Positions 50,510 to 61,695 of a stretch of DNA of 64,000 nt are shown one piece after another (positions within the stretch are counted from its first letter, which is position 1; each line of letters opens with the position of its first letter). Where the stretch lies: assembly GCF_011761635.1 (NCBI RefSeq), contig NZ_JAASRN010000002.1, forward strand, positions 434,001 to 498,000, in the 5' to 3' direction. Origin of the DNA: Thermonema lapsum (GTDB lineage Bacteria > Bacteroidota > Bacteroidia > Cytophagales > Thermonemataceae). The notes below the pieces were generated by a model. It worked only from the letters and a program-made list of their open reading frames with translations. It had not been told where the DNA came from and did no database searches. Both the position numbers and the translations under genes were made by a program.

Positions 50510-50911
50510 TTAGTGATTGTTACCTGTTTTCTTAATCTGTATTTTTTTGTTGAGGTTTTGGATGCCCTCGCGAAATGGTGCAATTATCCGCAAAATACCA
50601 TCTTCAAAAATGGCTTCGATGCGCTGCGCATCCACATGCGGCAAAATAGGATATACCCCCATAAACATGGGGAATACCATGCCCTCCTCATTGTGGGTCA
50701 ATTCATTGTGGGTAAATACCACCAACTGCCCATTTTGTATTTCCACACCATAGTTTTCATATTCCAACGTAGGGGTGTAGAACTCGGCAACGTAGGCGTT
50801 TGCAGCTTGCTGAAGCTGCACCCTTGTAGGAGCAATACCGCCTTGCGTTACCGATAGGCATTGCGCTTGCTTTGCCAGTTGTTTGCTCAATCGTTTATCA
50901 GCCGACAACAT
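50510..50911 (-). CDS. HSP20/alpha-crystallin-like protein
   Basis: A 133-residue soluble protein. The middle and end match the alpha-crystallin fold: YENYGVEIQNGQLVVFTHN, a loop, then DAQRIEAIFEDGILRIIAPFRE, the usual A-x-x-x-[ND]-G-x-L-x-[IV] block. The C terminus (NKKIQIKK) carries the IxI anchor. N-terminal helices (LSKQLAKQAQCLSV) fit an oligomerisation arm. Divergence from typical HSP20 proteins is strong, so chaperone activity is likely but unproved. ATG at 50911; a GTG lies just upstream. Confidence 0.65.
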   Translation of the reverse strand: MLSADKRLSKQLAKQAQCLSVTQGGIAPTRVQLQQAANAYVAEFYTPTLEYENYGVEIQNGQLVVFTHNELTHNEEGMVFPMFMGVYPILPHVDAQRIEAIFEDGILRIIAPFREGIQNLNKKIQIKKTGNNH

Positions 50912-51027
50912 CACTCAATCCCTCCTTTCTCTTTCATTTTTACAGTGTACAGTGCAAAAGATATACCATGGCATTTTTCAAGACAAGATGGCACCTTAAC
51001 CCGACAAGATGTCTTAAAAAAACCAAA

Positions 51028-51053
51028 AGCTCGGCACATAAAACTGCCGAGCT
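51028..51053 (-). terminator. Terminator after sucD
   Basis: Arms AGCTCGGCA and TGCCGAGCT with an 8-base loop; on the minus strand TTTGGTTTTTTT follows. It starts 35 bases past the sucD stop. Confidence 0.9.
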
Positions 51054-51087
51054 CTCTTGTAAACCTTGATTTGGTCTGTAAGGCTTA

Positions 51088-51972
51088 TTATACGTTGGCT
51101 GCTGCCTTCAAAGCTTCCACCATGGTGCTGCCTATTTCAGCAGGCGATTTCACCACATGAACGCCACACTCTGCCATAATCTTCATTTTAGCTTGTGCGG
51201 TATCGTCTTTGCCGCCCACAATAGCCCCTGCGTGCCCCATACGACGTCCTTTGGGGGCAGTCTGTCCGGCAATGAAACCAACTACCGGCTTAGTGCCATG
51301 CTCTTTAATCCAGCGAGCAGCTTCGGCTTCCATGCCACCGCCTATTTCGCCAATCATGATAATACCTTCGGTTTCGGGGTCGTTCATCAGCAGTTCTACG
51401 GCTTCTTTGGTTGAGGTGCCGATAATAGGGTCGCCACCAATGCCGATAGCAGTAGAAATCCCCAAGCCTGCTTTCACTACTTGGTCGGCAGCTTCGTAAG
51501 TGAGGGTACCCGACTTCGATACAATGCCAATTTTGCCGGGTTTAAAAACAAAGCCGGGCATAATGCCCACTTTAGCCTCGCCGGGGGTAATCACACCCGG
51601 GCAGTTGGGACCTATCAAACGAGCCTTCTTGCCTTTTAAGTATTCCTTTACATACATCATGTCACGTACAGGAATACCCTCAGTGATGGCAATAATCACC
51701 TCAATACCAGCATCAGCGGCTTCCATGATGGCATCGGCAGCAAACGCCGGAGGCACAAAAATAATAGATACGTTGGCTTGCACCTGCTCCACTGCCTCCT
51801 TTACAGTGTTGAATACCGGACGGTCCAAATGCTTTTGCCCCCCTTTGCCGGGAGTTACCCCCCCTACCACATTTGTGCCGTATTCTATCATTTGTTCCGC
51901 GTGAAAAGTACCTTCAGAGCCCGTGAACCCCTGAACGATGACGCGAGAATTCTTATTGACCAAAACGCTCAT
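51088..51972 (-). CDS. sucD: Succinate--CoA ligase (ADP/GDP-forming) subunit alpha
   Basis: Binds CoA and passes phosphate through a His in the TCA cycle step from succinyl-CoA to succinate. The 294-residue protein starts [18 protein letters not shown] (CoA-binding Rossmann region), has [10 protein letters not shown], and carries the phospho-His at residue 247 in [13 protein letters not shown]. The ATG at 51972 fits the family; the longer reading to 52005 adds 11 residues. sucC is not adjacent, so the subunits are encoded apart. Own promoter (52003-52032) and terminator make a single-gene unit. Confidence 0.95.
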   Translation of the reverse strand: MSVLVNKNSRVIVQGFTGSEGTFHAEQMIEYGTNVVGGVTPGKGGQKHLDRPVFNTVKEAVEQVQANVSIIFVPPAFAADAIMEAADAGIEVIIAITEGIPVRDMMYVKEYLKGKKARLIGPNCPGVITPGEAKVGIMPGFVFKPGKIGIVSKSGTLTYEAADQVVKAGLGISTAIGIGGDPIIGTSTKEAVELLMNDPETEGIIMIGEIGGGMEAEAARWIKEHGTKPVVGFIAGQTAPKGRRMGHAGAIVGGKDDTAQAKMKIMAECGVHVVKSPAEIGSTMVEALKAAANV

Positions 51973-52002
51973 AACAATGAATTTAATATTTAACGATATG
52001 CA

Positions 52003-52032
52003 CAAAAATAACTTTTTCTATTGCTTTGGCAA
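52003..52032 (-). promoter_or_regulatory. Promoter of sucD
   Basis: On the minus strand TTG (52032-52030), a 19-base spacer and TATTTTTG (52010-52003), 31 bases before the ATG at 51972. Confidence 0.6.
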
Positions 52033-52137
52033 AAGTGAAATCACAGAAGATGTTGCTTTTTCAGTAGTTTACAAGAAACTCTCACAAGGGCAGCTCTGTT
52101 GTTATTCTAAATCCTTTTTAAAAAAACAACTACAGCC

Positions 52138-52353
52138 ATGAGCAAGCAAAGCAAACGAATCAAAGAAAAGCAAAAACCCAGGGTACACCCCGAACTGGAA
52201 GGCTTCGATATTACAATCAATTCATTCGGAGAAATCAACAGTACTTACGATATCGATAAAATCAATGAATTTTTGAACAGAAAAGTAAAAGACAAAAAAT
52301 TGAAGGACAGAGACGACCTATCTTTCAATCAGATGAAAGATGAAGAGGAATGA
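52138..52353 (+). CDS. Small charged protein of unknown function
   Basis: A 71-residue, highly charged protein rich in Lys, Asp and Glu with no membrane segment or signal: a basic N terminus (MSKQSKRIKEKQKPRVHPE), the middle GFDITINSFGEINSTYDIDKINEFL and an acidic tail. I know no assigned function; the middle part looks conserved enough to be real, and the reading frame is followed by a clean terminator. It lies alone between divergent sucD and convergent lspA. Confidence 0.65.
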   Translation: MSKQSKRIKEKQKPRVHPELEGFDITINSFGEINSTYDIDKINEFLNRKVKDKKLKDRDDLSFNQMKDEEE

Positions 52354-52376
52354 AAGACGAAGATGAATAAAACACA

Positions 52377-52414
52377 AAAACAGGTGAGCTATTCGGATAT
52401 AGCCCACCTGTTTT
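52377..52414. terminator. Bidirectional terminator between the small gene and lspA
   Basis: AAAACAGGTG-A-GCTAT, loop TCGG, ATAGC-C-CACCTGTTTT gives a 15-bp stem plus T run on the plus strand. For the minus strand it directly follows the lspA stop. Confidence 0.9.
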
Positions 52415-52415
52415 T

Positions 52416-53051
52416 TCACTCAAGCGATGTGGTTTCAGGCTCTGCTTTTGCCGGCGGGTGCTGTACTTCTCTCTTGCTATGCTCCCCAAAAAAACGCTTT
52501 TGAAAAAGCAAAATAGTGAGTACACTTACAAAAATGGCAGCATCGGCAACATTGAAAATGGGCCACAATGCCATATAGTCGCCACCAATCAAAGGTACCC
52601 ATCTGGGTACATAGCCCTCCCATATGTCTATATAAAACATATCCACCACTTGTCCGTAAAACCAAGGAGTGGGGGCATACAAAGGCGCGTTGTTCAGCCA
52701 AACACCATAGAAAACACTATCAATAAGATTGCCCAACGCCCCGCCCAAAACCAAGGCGACACAATATTGCAAAGCACGCGGCATGCCTTTTTTCACAATA
52801 TGAATAAGGTAATAGGTGATAGCTCCCATTGCAAGGATACGGAAGGTAGTAAGCAGCAATTTGCCATAGCTTCCACCAAAAGTAGCTCCAAAAGCCATTC
52901 CTTCGTTTAAGGTATAATGCAGCTTGAACCAACCATCGAATATGGGGATTTCTTCACCCAGCTGCATATTTCCCGCTACCCACAGTTTAACCATTTGGTC
53001 GATGAGCACCACCGTCAAGGCAACAGCAAATACTGAAATATATTTTTTCAT
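52416..53051 (-). CDS. lspA: Lipoprotein signal peptidase
   Basis: Cleaves the signal peptide of prolipoproteins after lipid attachment; at least eleven predicted substrates are encoded in this window. The 211-residue protein has four membrane helices (about 6-25, 66-86, 94-112, 165-185) and the catalytic Asp pair Asp137 (VVDMFYID) and Asp170 (FNVADAAIF). A motif YTLNEGMAFG precedes helix two. An insertion of about 15 residues between NLIDSVFYG and VVDMF, another after it, and a charged C-terminal tail are typical for Bacteroidota. Start at the ATG at 53051. It is 13 bases after hemL on the same strand. Confidence 0.93.
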   Translation of the reverse strand: MKKYISVFAVALTVVLIDQMVKLWVAGNMQLGEEIPIFDGWFKLHYTLNEGMAFGATFGGSYGKLLLTTFRILAMGAITYYLIHIVKKGMPRALQYCVALVLGGALGNLIDSVFYGVWLNNAPLYAPTPWFYGQVVDMFYIDIWEGYVPRWVPLIGGDYMALWPIFNVADAAIFVSVLTILLFQKRFFGEHSKREVQHPPAKAEPETTSLE

Positions 53052-53064
53052 AAACGGAGTTTTA

Positions 53065-54366
53065 TTATGCCTTTTGATTGATGATTTCATCTAAAGCATC
53101 TGCATGAGCTTGAATGATATGCTGGATGTCTTCTTCGCTCAAAGCAGCCGAGCAAAACCAACTTTCAAACTGCGAAGGCGCCAGATACACCCCTCTACGC
53201 AACATGGCTTGAAAATATTTGGCAAACAACTGAAGATCACAACTTTTGGCTGTTGTAAAATCATATACGGTTTGCTCTGTAAAGAAGACATTCAGCATGG
53301 AGCCTATTTTATTCATCGTGTAATGTAACCCACGCTTTTCGAGTTCTCCCTTCATGCCCTTATAGAGCTTATCGCCGATGCTTTCGAGGCGAGCATATAT
53401 TGCTGAGTTTTCGCGCAACTCGCGCAAGATAGCCAATCCGGCAGCCATTGCCACGGGATTACCCGACAAGGTGCCCGCCTGATATACCTTTCCCGAAGGC
53501 GACACCTTTTCCATTATCTCGCGTTTGCCACCATAAGCCCCTACAGGCATGCCTCCGCCTATGATTTTGCCCAAGGTCGTAAGGTCAGGAAATACACCGA
53601 AGCGCTCTTGGGCACCACCGGGTGCCAAGCGAAAACCGGTCATTACTTCATCAAAAATGAGCACAATGCCGTGCTTGTCGCAGAGGTCGCGCAAGCCTTG
53701 CAAATAACCCGGCTTGGGCAAAACACAGCCCATGTTGCCAGCTACTGGTTCTACAATAATAGCTGCAATCTGTTCAGGGTATTGTGCAATTAAAGCTTCC
53801 ACTGCCTGCAAATCATTGTAGGGCGCTATGAGCGTGTCTTGGGCAGTGCCAGGGGTTACGCCCGGGCTGTTGGGCGCGCCAGTGGTAGCCGCACCGCTGC
53901 CAGCAGCAATCAGGAAGGAGTCGCCATGCCCATGATAACAGCCTTCAAATTTGATGATTTTGTGGCGCCCCGTATAGCCACGTGCCAAACGAATTGCCGA
54001 CATGGTGGCTTCGGTACCAGAGTTCACCATGCGCACCATCTCCACGGAAGGCACCATCGAAACAATCAGCTCAGCCATTTCCACCTCAAGGCGCGTGGGA
54101 GCTCCGAAGGAAGGCGAATCAGCAGCTGCCCTTTGAATAGCCTCCAGCACAGGTGCATAGGCATGCCCCAATATCATGGGTCCCCAAGAGTTGATGCAGT
54201 CGATATAGCGATTTCCGTCTTCGTCGTAGAGATAAGCGCCTTCTGCTTTTTTGATAAACAAAGGCTGCCCGCCCACTGCTTGAAAAGCGCGCACTGGCGA
54301 GTTCACTCCACCGGGAATCACTTTTTTTGCCCGCTCGAACAGAATTACACTTTTGTCGGTATTCAT
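53065..54366 (-). CDS. hemL: Glutamate-1-semialdehyde 2,1-aminomutase
   Basis: Turns glutamate-1-semialdehyde into 5-aminolevulinate in the C5 haem pathway, using pyridoxal phosphate. The 433-residue protein has the fold-I aminotransferase signature [18 protein letters not shown] and the cofactor Lys in [17 protein letters not shown], plus [21 protein letters not shown] and [10 protein letters not shown]. It is downstream of the TPR/PBP1-type gene by 11 bases and upstream of lspA by 13 bases, forming a three-gene operon. Confidence 0.96.
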   Translation of the reverse strand: MNTDKSVILFERAKKVIPGGVNSPVRAFQAVGGQPLFIKKAEGAYLYDEDGNRYIDCINSWGPMILGHAYAPVLEAIQRAAADSPSFGAPTRLEVEMAELIVSMVPSVEMVRMVNSGTEATMSAIRLARGYTGRHKIIKFEGCYHGHGDSFLIAAGSGAATTGAPNSPGVTPGTAQDTLIAPYNDLQAVEALIAQYPEQIAAIIVEPVAGNMGCVLPKPGYLQGLRDLCDKHGIVLIFDEVMTGFRLAPGGAQERFGVFPDLTTLGKIIGGGMPVGAYGGKREIMEKVSPSGKVYQAGTLSGNPVAMAAGLAILRELRENSAIYARLESIGDKLYKGMKGELEKRGLHYTMNKIGSMLNVFFTEQTVYDFTTAKSCDLQLFAKYFQAMLRRGVYLAPSQFESWFCSAALSEEDIQHIIQAHADALDEIINQKA

Positions 54367-54377
54367 GGTATGGAAAG

Positions 54378-56096
54378 TTAGTTTTTAACAGGATAGTTTA
54401 CAATCTGTATTTTTTCTGCTTCATATTTCAGGATAGGCACAAAAGTATTGACAAGCCCTCCCTTTTTCTCTTTTTTGAACAAATACGGGCGCAAGGTCGT
54501 AGCAGAGGGTACTTCCCCAGCAAGCGACAGCCAGCCGGTGGCAGCATCGTCTTTTAAGGCGTGCCCCAGCAGACGTAGAGCGTCATAAGTCAGATAAGCC
54601 TGCACCGGGGGTTGGCGGTAGTTGCCGCGGTGAGCAATGCGATACGCCCACCAATTGAATTTTTCAAGGAAAGGCTCCTTAGTGTTGAAAGGGCAGAAAT
54701 GCGGGGCTATAAAATAAATGGGCATGCTGCTAAGCACTGCGGCTTCCAGATGCCCATGCAGAAGCCACGCTTCGGGCACCAACAGCAGGTTGTTGAGTGC
54801 TTTGTCTTTCCAATACTGTAGAATAAGCTTTTCGAACAACTGACTATTGCTGAGGCAGTAAACAAACTGCGCCGAAGCAATACCCCATTCATTCAGCAAA
54901 GTGGAAAGGTTGGGCAAATCTTCAGTTTTGAGCTGTCGAGCGGTGATATTTATACCCTCAGCACGCAGCTGTTCTACTTTTTTTTGTGCTTCTGCGACCA
55001 TCTCTTCGGTATAAAGCAGAATACCTTGCGTTTTCATTTTCTGCGTAAGGAAGTCTGCCACCGCCCGCGCTTCATAAATAGCAGGGGGCTGCATCAGGAT
55101 GCTCAATGGCAAGGCAGCCAGATGTTCGTCATTGTTGAACACCTGCAGCAGGGGCACGCCCAAGTGCTCTGCCAAGCGCAACTGCCGCATCAAGGCATCC
55201 GGTTCGGGCGAGGCTATTATCAGGTCGGTAAAGGCAAACTCACCGTATTCTGCCCACACCAACAAAGAGTCTTTTACCTTTTGCCAATCGTAGGCAACCA
55301 ATACCCAACGCTTCCCAAGGGAATCGGTGATGGCTTCTGCTGCCTTAGCCCCCCAAAAAACAGCAGCCCCGGGCGAGTACATCATCTGCTTCCTGTAAGT
55401 GAGCGTATCACCGGATTTCAAGGCATTCAGTCCGAAGTTGTAAAAAAACACGGCGTAGAGGGTATCACTCCGCGGACGTACAACCTCTATGGCTACTGAT
55501 TCGGGCACATTCAAATCATACTTGGCAATCAGGCGTTTCATCAAGGCAATATCTTCTACATCGCGTGCATATTTTGCCAAGTGATTGACAAAGATTTGCG
55601 CCAAAAATAAGTCGTCGGGATACAAAGACAGCAAGTTTTCCAGCACCTTTCTTGGGCGACTTTGCAAGTAGTAGCCCTTCATGTTGTTGGCTGCATTGTG
55701 CAGTTCTATGTTGTTTATTTTTTCTATATAACGGAAAGCCAGTGGGTCCTCCTGTTTTTCAAAAGCTATGTTGGCAAGTAAATAAAAAACTTCATCTACA
55801 CGTTCCCAAGGGGTAATGCGGTTCAATATGTTGAGCAACAAGGCTTCTGCATCGTCGTACTGCTCCATTCGAAAAGCGCAAAGGGCAGAAAAATAATAGG
55901 CTTCCACCTCATAAGGGTTATCCGGGGCACTCAGTCGCAATTGTGCCCACAGACGGGCAGCTTCTGCCCACTGTTGAGCATCGGTATATTGTACTGCCTG
56001 CGTGAAAATAGACTCGTATTTGCTCGATTGTGCCGAGGCTACTCCACTTACCAGCATCAGCCCCAAAAGCACACAAAACATTCGGTATCGAAGCAT
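54378..56096 (-). CDS. Secreted TPR protein with periplasmic-binding-protein-like domain (LpoA-like layout)
   Basis: A 572-residue secreted protein with a signal peptide cut after VASA. Residues about 28-190 contain TPR-like helix pairs ([49 protein letters not shown]), and about 200-565 resemble a type-1 periplasmic-binding-protein fold ([56 protein letters not shown]). This order is that of LpoA, the lipoprotein that activates PBP1A, but there is no lipobox Cys here. It may be a soluble counterpart. It is the first gene of an operon with hemL and lspA; a -7-like TAATTTTG lies 36 bases upstream (56139-56132). Confidence 0.7.
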   Translation of the reverse strand: MLRYRMFCVLLGLMLVSGVASAQSSKYESIFTQAVQYTDAQQWAEAARLWAQLRLSAPDNPYEVEAYYFSALCAFRMEQYDDAEALLLNILNRITPWERVDEVFYLLANIAFEKQEDPLAFRYIEKINNIELHNAANNMKGYYLQSRPRKVLENLLSLYPDDLFLAQIFVNHLAKYARDVEDIALMKRLIAKYDLNVPESVAIEVVRPRSDTLYAVFFYNFGLNALKSGDTLTYRKQMMYSPGAAVFWGAKAAEAITDSLGKRWVLVAYDWQKVKDSLLVWAEYGEFAFTDLIIASPEPDALMRQLRLAEHLGVPLLQVFNNDEHLAALPLSILMQPPAIYEARAVADFLTQKMKTQGILLYTEEMVAEAQKKVEQLRAEGINITARQLKTEDLPNLSTLLNEWGIASAQFVYCLSNSQLFEKLILQYWKDKALNNLLLVPEAWLLHGHLEAAVLSSMPIYFIAPHFCPFNTKEPFLEKFNWWAYRIAHRGNYRQPPVQAYLTYDALRLLGHALKDDAATGWLSLAGEVPSATTLRPYLFKKEKKGGLVNTFVPILKYEAEKIQIVNYPVKN

Positions 56097-56180
56097 AGTA
56101 CCTGAATTTAATAAAAAAGTAGCATGAGGCTCAAAATTAACAAAATTTGCAAGGAATGGAAGGATTCAAGTCAAGAGGTA

Positions 56181-56861
56181 TCAGGATTCTTTCATGTCTT
56201 CCAGAGCTGTGTTCAGAAAGCCAATCAAGGGTTGTGCCACCGTAGCATAAGTAAGCAGCAGGTTGGGGAAAGCGGCAGAGAGCACCTCTTCATCGCTGCA
56301 GGCTTTACGCACAATCCACCGTTTGCGACGTAGCGATAGCTGCAATGCTTCGGGCGCATCGGCAAATTCTTTCGGTAAGCGTTGCAGTAGCTCGCCCTCT
56401 ACCTCGGGAAAATAACGCACAAAGGTAGTTTGTTGCAAAAGTGCAAGCCACTTGTCTTGCTCGTAGTATATTTCTTGACGCACAGCCTTCTGCATAGCAG
56501 CCGAAGGGGCATATAAACCCGCTGCCACAAAAGAAGCGCCTGGCTCTATGTGTAAATAAAAGCCTGCGAAAGGACTCTTGCGCCCCCCGGGCGCTATCAA
56601 TGCCCCAAAGTTGGTTTTATAGGGGGTTTTGTCTTTATTAAAACGCGTATCACGCGCCAGACGAAAAATGCACTGTGCAGCAGTCAGGTTTTCCTGATGG
56701 TGAAGGTGTATGCTTGCTTGGATGAAGGCTTCTACAAATTCCGAAAAATTTTGCTTGGCTTGTTCATAAGCCTCCCGGTGGGCAATCATCCACTCGCGGT
56801 TGTTGTGCTGCTTTAGCTCTTGCAGAAAAACAAGCGTTTCCGGATAAATCGTGTACTGCAT
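56181..56861 (-). CDS. DUF2461 family protein
   Basis: A 226-residue cytosolic protein of the DUF2461/TIGR02453 family: FLQELKQHNNREWMIAHREAYEQAKQNF, IFRLARDTRFNKDKTPYKTNFGA, YLHIEPGASFVAAGLYAP and KRWIVRKACSDEEV. The function is not known in any organism. Its ATG overlaps the TGA of the DUF3467 gene as TGATG, so the two are translated together. Confidence 0.9.
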   Translation of the reverse strand: MQYTIYPETLVFLQELKQHNNREWMIAHREAYEQAKQNFSEFVEAFIQASIHLHHQENLTAAQCIFRLARDTRFNKDKTPYKTNFGALIAPGGRKSPFAGFYLHIEPGASFVAAGLYAPSAAMQKAVRQEIYYEQDKWLALLQQTTFVRYFPEVEGELLQRLPKEFADAPEALQLSLRRKRWIVRKACSDEEVLSAAFPNLLLTYATVAQPLIGFLNTALEDMKES

Positions 56862-57169
56862 CAGGCTTCACCTATTGGTCCGTTGTAGGGGAATGGCTGA
56901 TTTTTGCCCGTTTCAAGCTTGATTTCCCCAAAATTTGCCTCGTATTTTCTGATGTTGTTTTCCAGCGCCAGTAAAAAACGCTTGACGTGTTCGGGGGTCA
57001 TAATGACCCGAGTTTTTACTTTGGCTTTGGGCATGCCCGGCAGCATTTGAAGAAAATCCAAAACAAACTCGCTTGGCGAATGGGCTATCATAGCCAAGTT
57101 GGAATATATGCCTTGGGCGATTTCTTCGGATATCTCTACGTCGATGTTTGGGATTTTGTCGTCTTGCAT
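56861..57169 (-). CDS. DUF3467 family protein
   Basis: A 102-residue protein: an acidic N terminus (MQDDKIPNIDVEISEEIAQG), IYSNLAMIAHSPSEFVLDFLQMLPGMPKAKVKTRVIMTPEHVKRFLLALENNIRKYEANFG, and a Pro-rich end. This is DUF3467, found in many bacteria with no known role. I start at the ATG at 57169 (MQDDKIPN); a longer reading runs into the rpoC terminator. It follows rpoC behind a strong hairpin and is coupled to the DUF2461 gene by overlap. Confidence 0.88.
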   Translation of the reverse strand: MQDDKIPNIDVEISEEIAQGIYSNLAMIAHSPSEFVLDFLQMLPGMPKAKVKTRVIMTPEHVKRFLLALENNIRKYEANFGEIKLETGKNQPFPYNGPIGEA

Positions 57170-57211
57170 GGCTACTCCGATAGTTTCAAAAACAGCATTG
57201 AAGATACAAAA

Positions 57212-57240
57212 AAGGCGCCCGACATACAAACGGGCGCCTT
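57212..57240 (-). terminator. Terminator after rpoC
   Basis: Perfect 10-base GC-rich arms AAGGCGCCCG and CGGGCGCCTT with a 9-base loop, followed on the minus strand by six T residues. It lies 28 bases past the rpoC stop. Confidence 0.92.
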
Positions 57241-57268
57241 CGGCAAAGGTCATATCCAGTGCTGCTTG

Positions 57269-60200
57269 TTATTTGGTTTTTGCTTTGCGGGTGCTTTTGC
57301 GGCGTTTGGGCTTTTCCTCTTCTTCCTTTTGAGCAGCTTCTGCCTGCAAAGTCTTTTCATACTCTTCTTTCGAGAGCACGATGTAGTCTTGATAGCGGCG
57401 GATGCCTGTACCAGCGGGAATGAGGTGCCCAACAATCACGTTTTCTTTCAAGCCCAAGAGTTCATCGGTTTTAGCCGCTACGGCTGCCTCGCTCAGTACC
57501 TTGGTGGTTTCTTGGAACGATGCCGCCGAGATGAAGCTCTCGGTACCCAACGACGCTTGTGTGATACCTTGCAGCGTGGGTTTTGCTACCGCAGGACGGG
57601 CATCACGCACTTTTACCAGCCGCAAGTCTTTGCGGCGCAGCACCGAGTTTTCGTCGCGTAGCTCACGCATGCTCACGGGCTGTCCTGGGCTGAAGCGATT
57701 GGAGTCGCCGGGGTCCTCCACTATCTTCAACTCTAGGATACGGTCGTTTTCCTCACGGAAGCGCCACTTTTCTACCAACTCGCCGGGCAAGAAGTCTGTA
57801 TCTCCGGGGTCAATCACCTCTACTTTTTGCATCATCTGACGCACAATCACTTCAATGTGCTTGTCGTTGATTTTCACCCCTTGTAGGCGATACACTTCCT
57901 GAATTTCGTTTACCAAATAAGCCTGTACAGCCGTCGGTCCTTTGATAGCCAAGATGTCACTTGGGGTAATGGTACCGTCGGAAAGCGGCGCGCCAGCTTT
58001 CACGAAATCACCATCCTGTACTAAGATGTGTTTCGACAAGGGCACCATGTATTTCTTCTGTACCCCGTCTTTGGCTTCCACTATAATCTCACGGTTGCCT
58101 CGTTTGATGCTGCCAAACTTCACAATACCATCGATGCCGCTCACTATTGCGGGGTTCGAAGGGTTACGGGCTTCGAACAATTCGGTTACACGAGGCAAAC
58201 CACCAGTGATGTCGCGGGTTTTACCCATGGCACGCGGTATTTTAGCCAACACCTGACCGGGTTTGATGGTAGTTCCTTCTTTGGCAACCACATAAGCCCC
58301 TACCGGTATGTTGTAGCTCTTCACCTCGCCGCTTTCGGTAGTAATGATGATGGCGGGGTTCTTGGTTTTATCCTTAGACTCCACAATAATTTTTTCGCGG
58401 AAGCCGGTTTGTTCGTCCACCTCTTCTTTGCAGGTTATACCTTCGATGATGGCTTCGTAAGAAACCTTACCCCCCACTTCTGAAAGGATAAGAGCGTTGT
58501 AGGCATCCCACTCGCAAATCACATCTCCTTTCTGTAAGGTATCGCCTTCTTTCACATGTAGAACTGCCCCATAAGGCACGTGGTTGGTTACCAATACCTT
58601 TTTGGTTTTGGGGTCCACTATTTTCACTTCGCCCATACGAGAGAAGACGATATCGGCTTCTTGCCCATCGGTAGTAACCCCACGAATCACACGCATGTTT
58701 TCAAACTCAACAACACCGGGGAATTTGGCTTTCAAGTTAGCATCCACGGCAATGTTGGAGGCGGTACCCCCTACGTGGAAGGTACGTAGTGTCAGCTGCG
58801 TACCAGGCTCACCAATCGACTGGGCGGCAATAACACCTACAGCCTCTCCTATTTCTACCATGCGACCGGTAGCCAAGTTGCGCCCATAGCACTTGCGACA
58901 AACACCACGTTTGCTTTCGCAAGTCAGCACAGAACGCACTTCCACTTCCTCGATGGCTGATTCTTCTATGCGTGCAGCTATCTCTTCGGTGATTTCTTCG
59001 CCTGAGCGTACAATCAACTCATCGGTGATGGGGTCGTATATGTCGTGCACAGACACCCGCCCCAGAATACGTTCGCTGATGGGCTCTACTATCTCCTCTT
59101 CGTTTTTGAGAGCGCCGATGACGATGCCTCGCAGAGTGCCACAATCCTCTTCGTTCACAATCACATCTTGGGCTACATCCACCAAGCGGCGAGTCAAATA
59201 ACCGGCGTCAGCTGTCTTCAAAGCGGTATCTGCCAAACCTTTGCGGGCACCATGAGTAGAAATAAAGTATTCGAGTACGTCAAGCCCTTCTTTAAAGTTC
59301 GACAAGATGGGGTTTTCGATGATAGCACCTACCGAGCCTTGCAAGCTCTTTTGTGGTTTTGCCATCAAACCACGCATACCGCCCAGCTGACGAATCTGCT
59401 CTTTAGAACCGCGAGCACCGGAATCCATCATCATAAATACAGGGTTGAAGCCCTGGTCGTCGTCGCGCATTTTATCAAGCAAGATGTTCGTCAGCTTGTT
59501 GTTTACACGAGTCCAAATGTCGATTACCTGATTGTAGCGTTCGTTATCGGTAATCAGACCCATCATATAGTTTTGGTAGATGCTTTCTACCTCTTCTTTA
59601 GCTTTTTCAATAAGTTTCTGTTTTTCTTCGGGCACAAGGATATCCCCTAAGCCAATAGACAAGCCCCCTTTGTATGCCATAGTATAGCCCAGCTCCTTGA
59701 TGTCGTCAAGGAATTTGGCAGTTGCTGGCACGCCCGCCTCTTTGTGCACCAGCGAGATGATTTTCTGCAGTTTTTTCTTGGTGAGCAGCTCGTTGATGAA
59801 GCCAACTTGCTCGGGCACAAACTGATTGAAGATAACACGCCCGGCAACAGTTTCAATCATTTTTTCCACAAGCTGTTCCCCCTCTTTCACTTTCACTTTC
59901 ACTTTGATGAAGGCGTGTTTCGAAATTTTACCCTCATTCAAAGCAATGATTACCTCTTCGGGCGAGTAGAAAATCTTGCCTTCACCCGGTACTGGCTTGT
60001 CTTCGGTGCTGCGACGCCCTTTGGTGAGGTAATACAAGCCCAACACCATGTCTTGCGAAGGCACAGCAATGGGGGCACCGTTGGCAGGGCTCAAGATGTT
60101 GTGAGTAGAAAGCATCAATAGCGATGCTTCAAGGATAGCCTCGTTGCTCAAAGGCACGTGCACTGCCATTTGGTCACCGTCGAAGTCGGCGTTGAAAGCC

Positions 60201-61606
60201 GTACATACCAAGGGGTGCAACTGGATAGCTTTGCCTTCAATCAATTTAGGCTGGAATGCCTGAATACCCAAGCGGTGCAAAGTAGGTGCACGGTTGAGCA
60301 ATACGGGATGCCCTTTCAACACATTTTCCAAGATGTCCCAAATGACAGGGTCCTTGCGGTCCACTATTTTCTTGGCAGTCTTTACAGTTTTTACTATCCC
60401 GCGCTCAATCAGCTTCCGGATGATGAAAGGCTTGAACAACTCGGCTGCCATGTCTTTGGGCAAGCCACACTCGTGCATTTTCAATTCTGGACCTACCACA
60501 ATCACCGAACGCCCGGAATAGTCAACACGCTTACCCAAGAGGTTTTGACGGAAGCGCCCCTGTTTTCCTTTCAAGGTATCGGAAAGCGACTTCAAAGCGC
60601 GGTTGCCTTCTGCTTTCACGGCATTGACCTTACGCGAATTGTCGAAGAGTGAATCTACCGCTTCTTGAAGCATACGCTTTTCGTTACGCAGAATCACCTC
60701 CGGCGCTTTGATTTCAAGCAGGCGCTTCAAACGATTGTTGCGGATAATCACCCGACGATACAACTCGTTGAGGTCTGAGGTAGCGAAGCGTCCGCCGTCC
60801 AGAGGCACCAAGGGGCGCAACTCGGGCGGAATCACCGGTACCATGCGCACAATCATCCACTCCGGACGGTTCTCTATTTTCTTTTGTGCTTCTTGGAAAG
60901 CACGCACTATGCGCAGGCGCTTGAGCGCCTCGGCACGACGCTGCTGTGAGCTATCGTTGGCTGCCTGATGGCGCAACTCATAAGAGAGTTTATCCAAGTC
61001 GATGCGCGACAGAAGCATCTCCAATGCCTCGCCCCCCATTTTAGCAATAAACTTTCGGGGGTCACTGTCATCAAGCATTTGGTTTTCTCGAGGCAGTTTA
61101 TCTAAAATATCCAAATATTCGTCTTCGGTGAGGAAGTCGAGATAAGAGACGCCCTCTTCTTCCAAAATACCGGGCTGAATCACAACATAGCGCTCATAAT
61201 AAATGATTTGGTCGAGCTTTTTGGAAGACAAGCCCAGCAAATAGCCTATTTTGTTAGGCAAAGAACGGAAGTACCAGATATGAGCCACCGGCACTACGAG
61301 CTCAATATGCCCCATTCGCTCACGCCGCACTTTCTTCTCGGTTACTTCTACCCCGCAGCGGTCGCAAACGATGCCTTTGTAACGAATCCGTTTGTATTTG
61401 CCACAGTGACATTCATAATCTTTGACCGGTCCGAAGATGCGCTCACAGAAAAGACCGCCCATCTCCGGCTTGTAGGTTCTGTAGTTGATAGTCTCGGGTT
61501 GGGTTACTTCCCCGTAAGAGCTATCAAGGATTGATTCCGGCGATGCAAGGCTAATGGTAATAGCCTCGAAATTGCTGCTTACTTTTTTGCTTCTGCCGAA
61601 TGCCAT
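57269..61606 (-). CDS. rpoC: DNA-directed RNA polymerase subunit beta'
   Basis: Catalytic large subunit of RNA polymerase. The 1445 residues contain the N-terminal zinc finger ([20 protein letters not shown]), the active-site [12 protein letters not shown], the bridge and trigger region with [17 protein letters not shown], the second zinc site ([19 protein letters not shown]) and a Lys/Arg-rich tail. I place the start at the ATG at 61606 (MAFGRSKK); the longer reading adds residues seen in no RpoC. It follows rpoB by 89 bases and ends at a strong terminator. Confidence 0.98.
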   Translation of the reverse strand: MAFGRSKKVSSNFEAITISLASPESILDSSYGEVTQPETINYRTYKPEMGGLFCERIFGPVKDYECHCGKYKRIRYKGIVCDRCGVEVTEKKVRRERMGHIELVVPVAHIWYFRSLPNKIGYLLGLSSKKLDQIIYYERYVVIQPGILEEEGVSYLDFLTEDEYLDILDKLPRENQMLDDSDPRKFIAKMGGEALEMLLSRIDLDKLSYELRHQAANDSSQQRRAEALKRLRIVRAFQEAQKKIENRPEWMIVRMVPVIPPELRPLVPLDGGRFATSDLNELYRRVIIRNNRLKRLLEIKAPEVILRNEKRMLQEAVDSLFDNSRKVNAVKAEGNRALKSLSDTLKGKQGRFRQNLLGKRVDYSGRSVIVVGPELKMHECGLPKDMAAELFKPFIIRKLIERGIVKTVKTAKKIVDRKDPVIWDILENVLKGHPVLLNRAPTLHRLGIQAFQPKLIEGKAIQLHPLVCTAFNADFDGDQMAVHVPLSNEAILEASLLMLSTHNILSPANGAPIAVPSQDMVLGLYYLTKGRRSTEDKPVPGEGKIFYSPEEVIIALNEGKISKHAFIKVKVKVKEGEQLVEKMIETVAGRVIFNQFVPEQVGFINELLTKKKLQKIISLVHKEAGVPATAKFLDDIKELGYTMAYKGGLSIGLGDILVPEEKQKLIEKAKEEVESIYQNYMMGLITDNERYNQVIDIWTRVNNKLTNILLDKMRDDDQGFNPVFMMMDSGARGSKEQIRQLGGMRGLMAKPQKSLQGSVGAIIENPILSNFKEGLDVLEYFISTHGARKGLADTALKTADAGYLTRRLVDVAQDVIVNEEDCGTLRGIVIGALKNEEEIVEPISERILGRVSVHDIYDPITDELIVRSGEEITEEIAARIEESAIEEVEVRSVLTCESKRGVCRKCYGRNLATGRMVEIGEAVGVIAAQSIGEPGTQLTLRTFHVGGTASNIAVDANLKAKFPGVVEFENMRVIRGVTTDGQEADIVFSRMGEVKIVDPKTKKVLVTNHVPYGAVLHVKEGDTLQKGDVICEWDAYNALILSEVGGKVSYEAIIEGITCKEEVDEQTGFREKIIVESKDKTKNPAIIITTESGEVKSYNIPVGAYVVAKEGTTIKPGQVLAKIPRAMGKTRDITGGLPRVTELFEARNPSNPAIVSGIDGIVKFGSIKRGNREIIVEAKDGVQKKYMVPLSKHILVQDGDFVKAGAPLSDGTITPSDILAIKGPTAVQAYLVNEIQEVYRLQGVKINDKHIEVIVRQMMQKVEVIDPGDTDFLPGELVEKWRFREENDRILELKIVEDPGDSNRFSPGQPVSMRELRDENSVLRRKDLRLVKVRDARPAVAKPTLQGITQASLGTESFISAASFQETTKVLSEAAVAAKTDELLGLKENVIVGHLIPAGTGIRRYQDYIVLSKEEYEKTLQAEAAQKEEEEKPKRRKSTRKAKTK

Positions 61607-61695
61607 ATCGTATATTTCAGGTTTGGAGCTTAAATTAAAAGATTGAGAATAAGAGAAAGAAGAGCAAGCCCCAGCAAGGGGCTTACTCCAACGAA

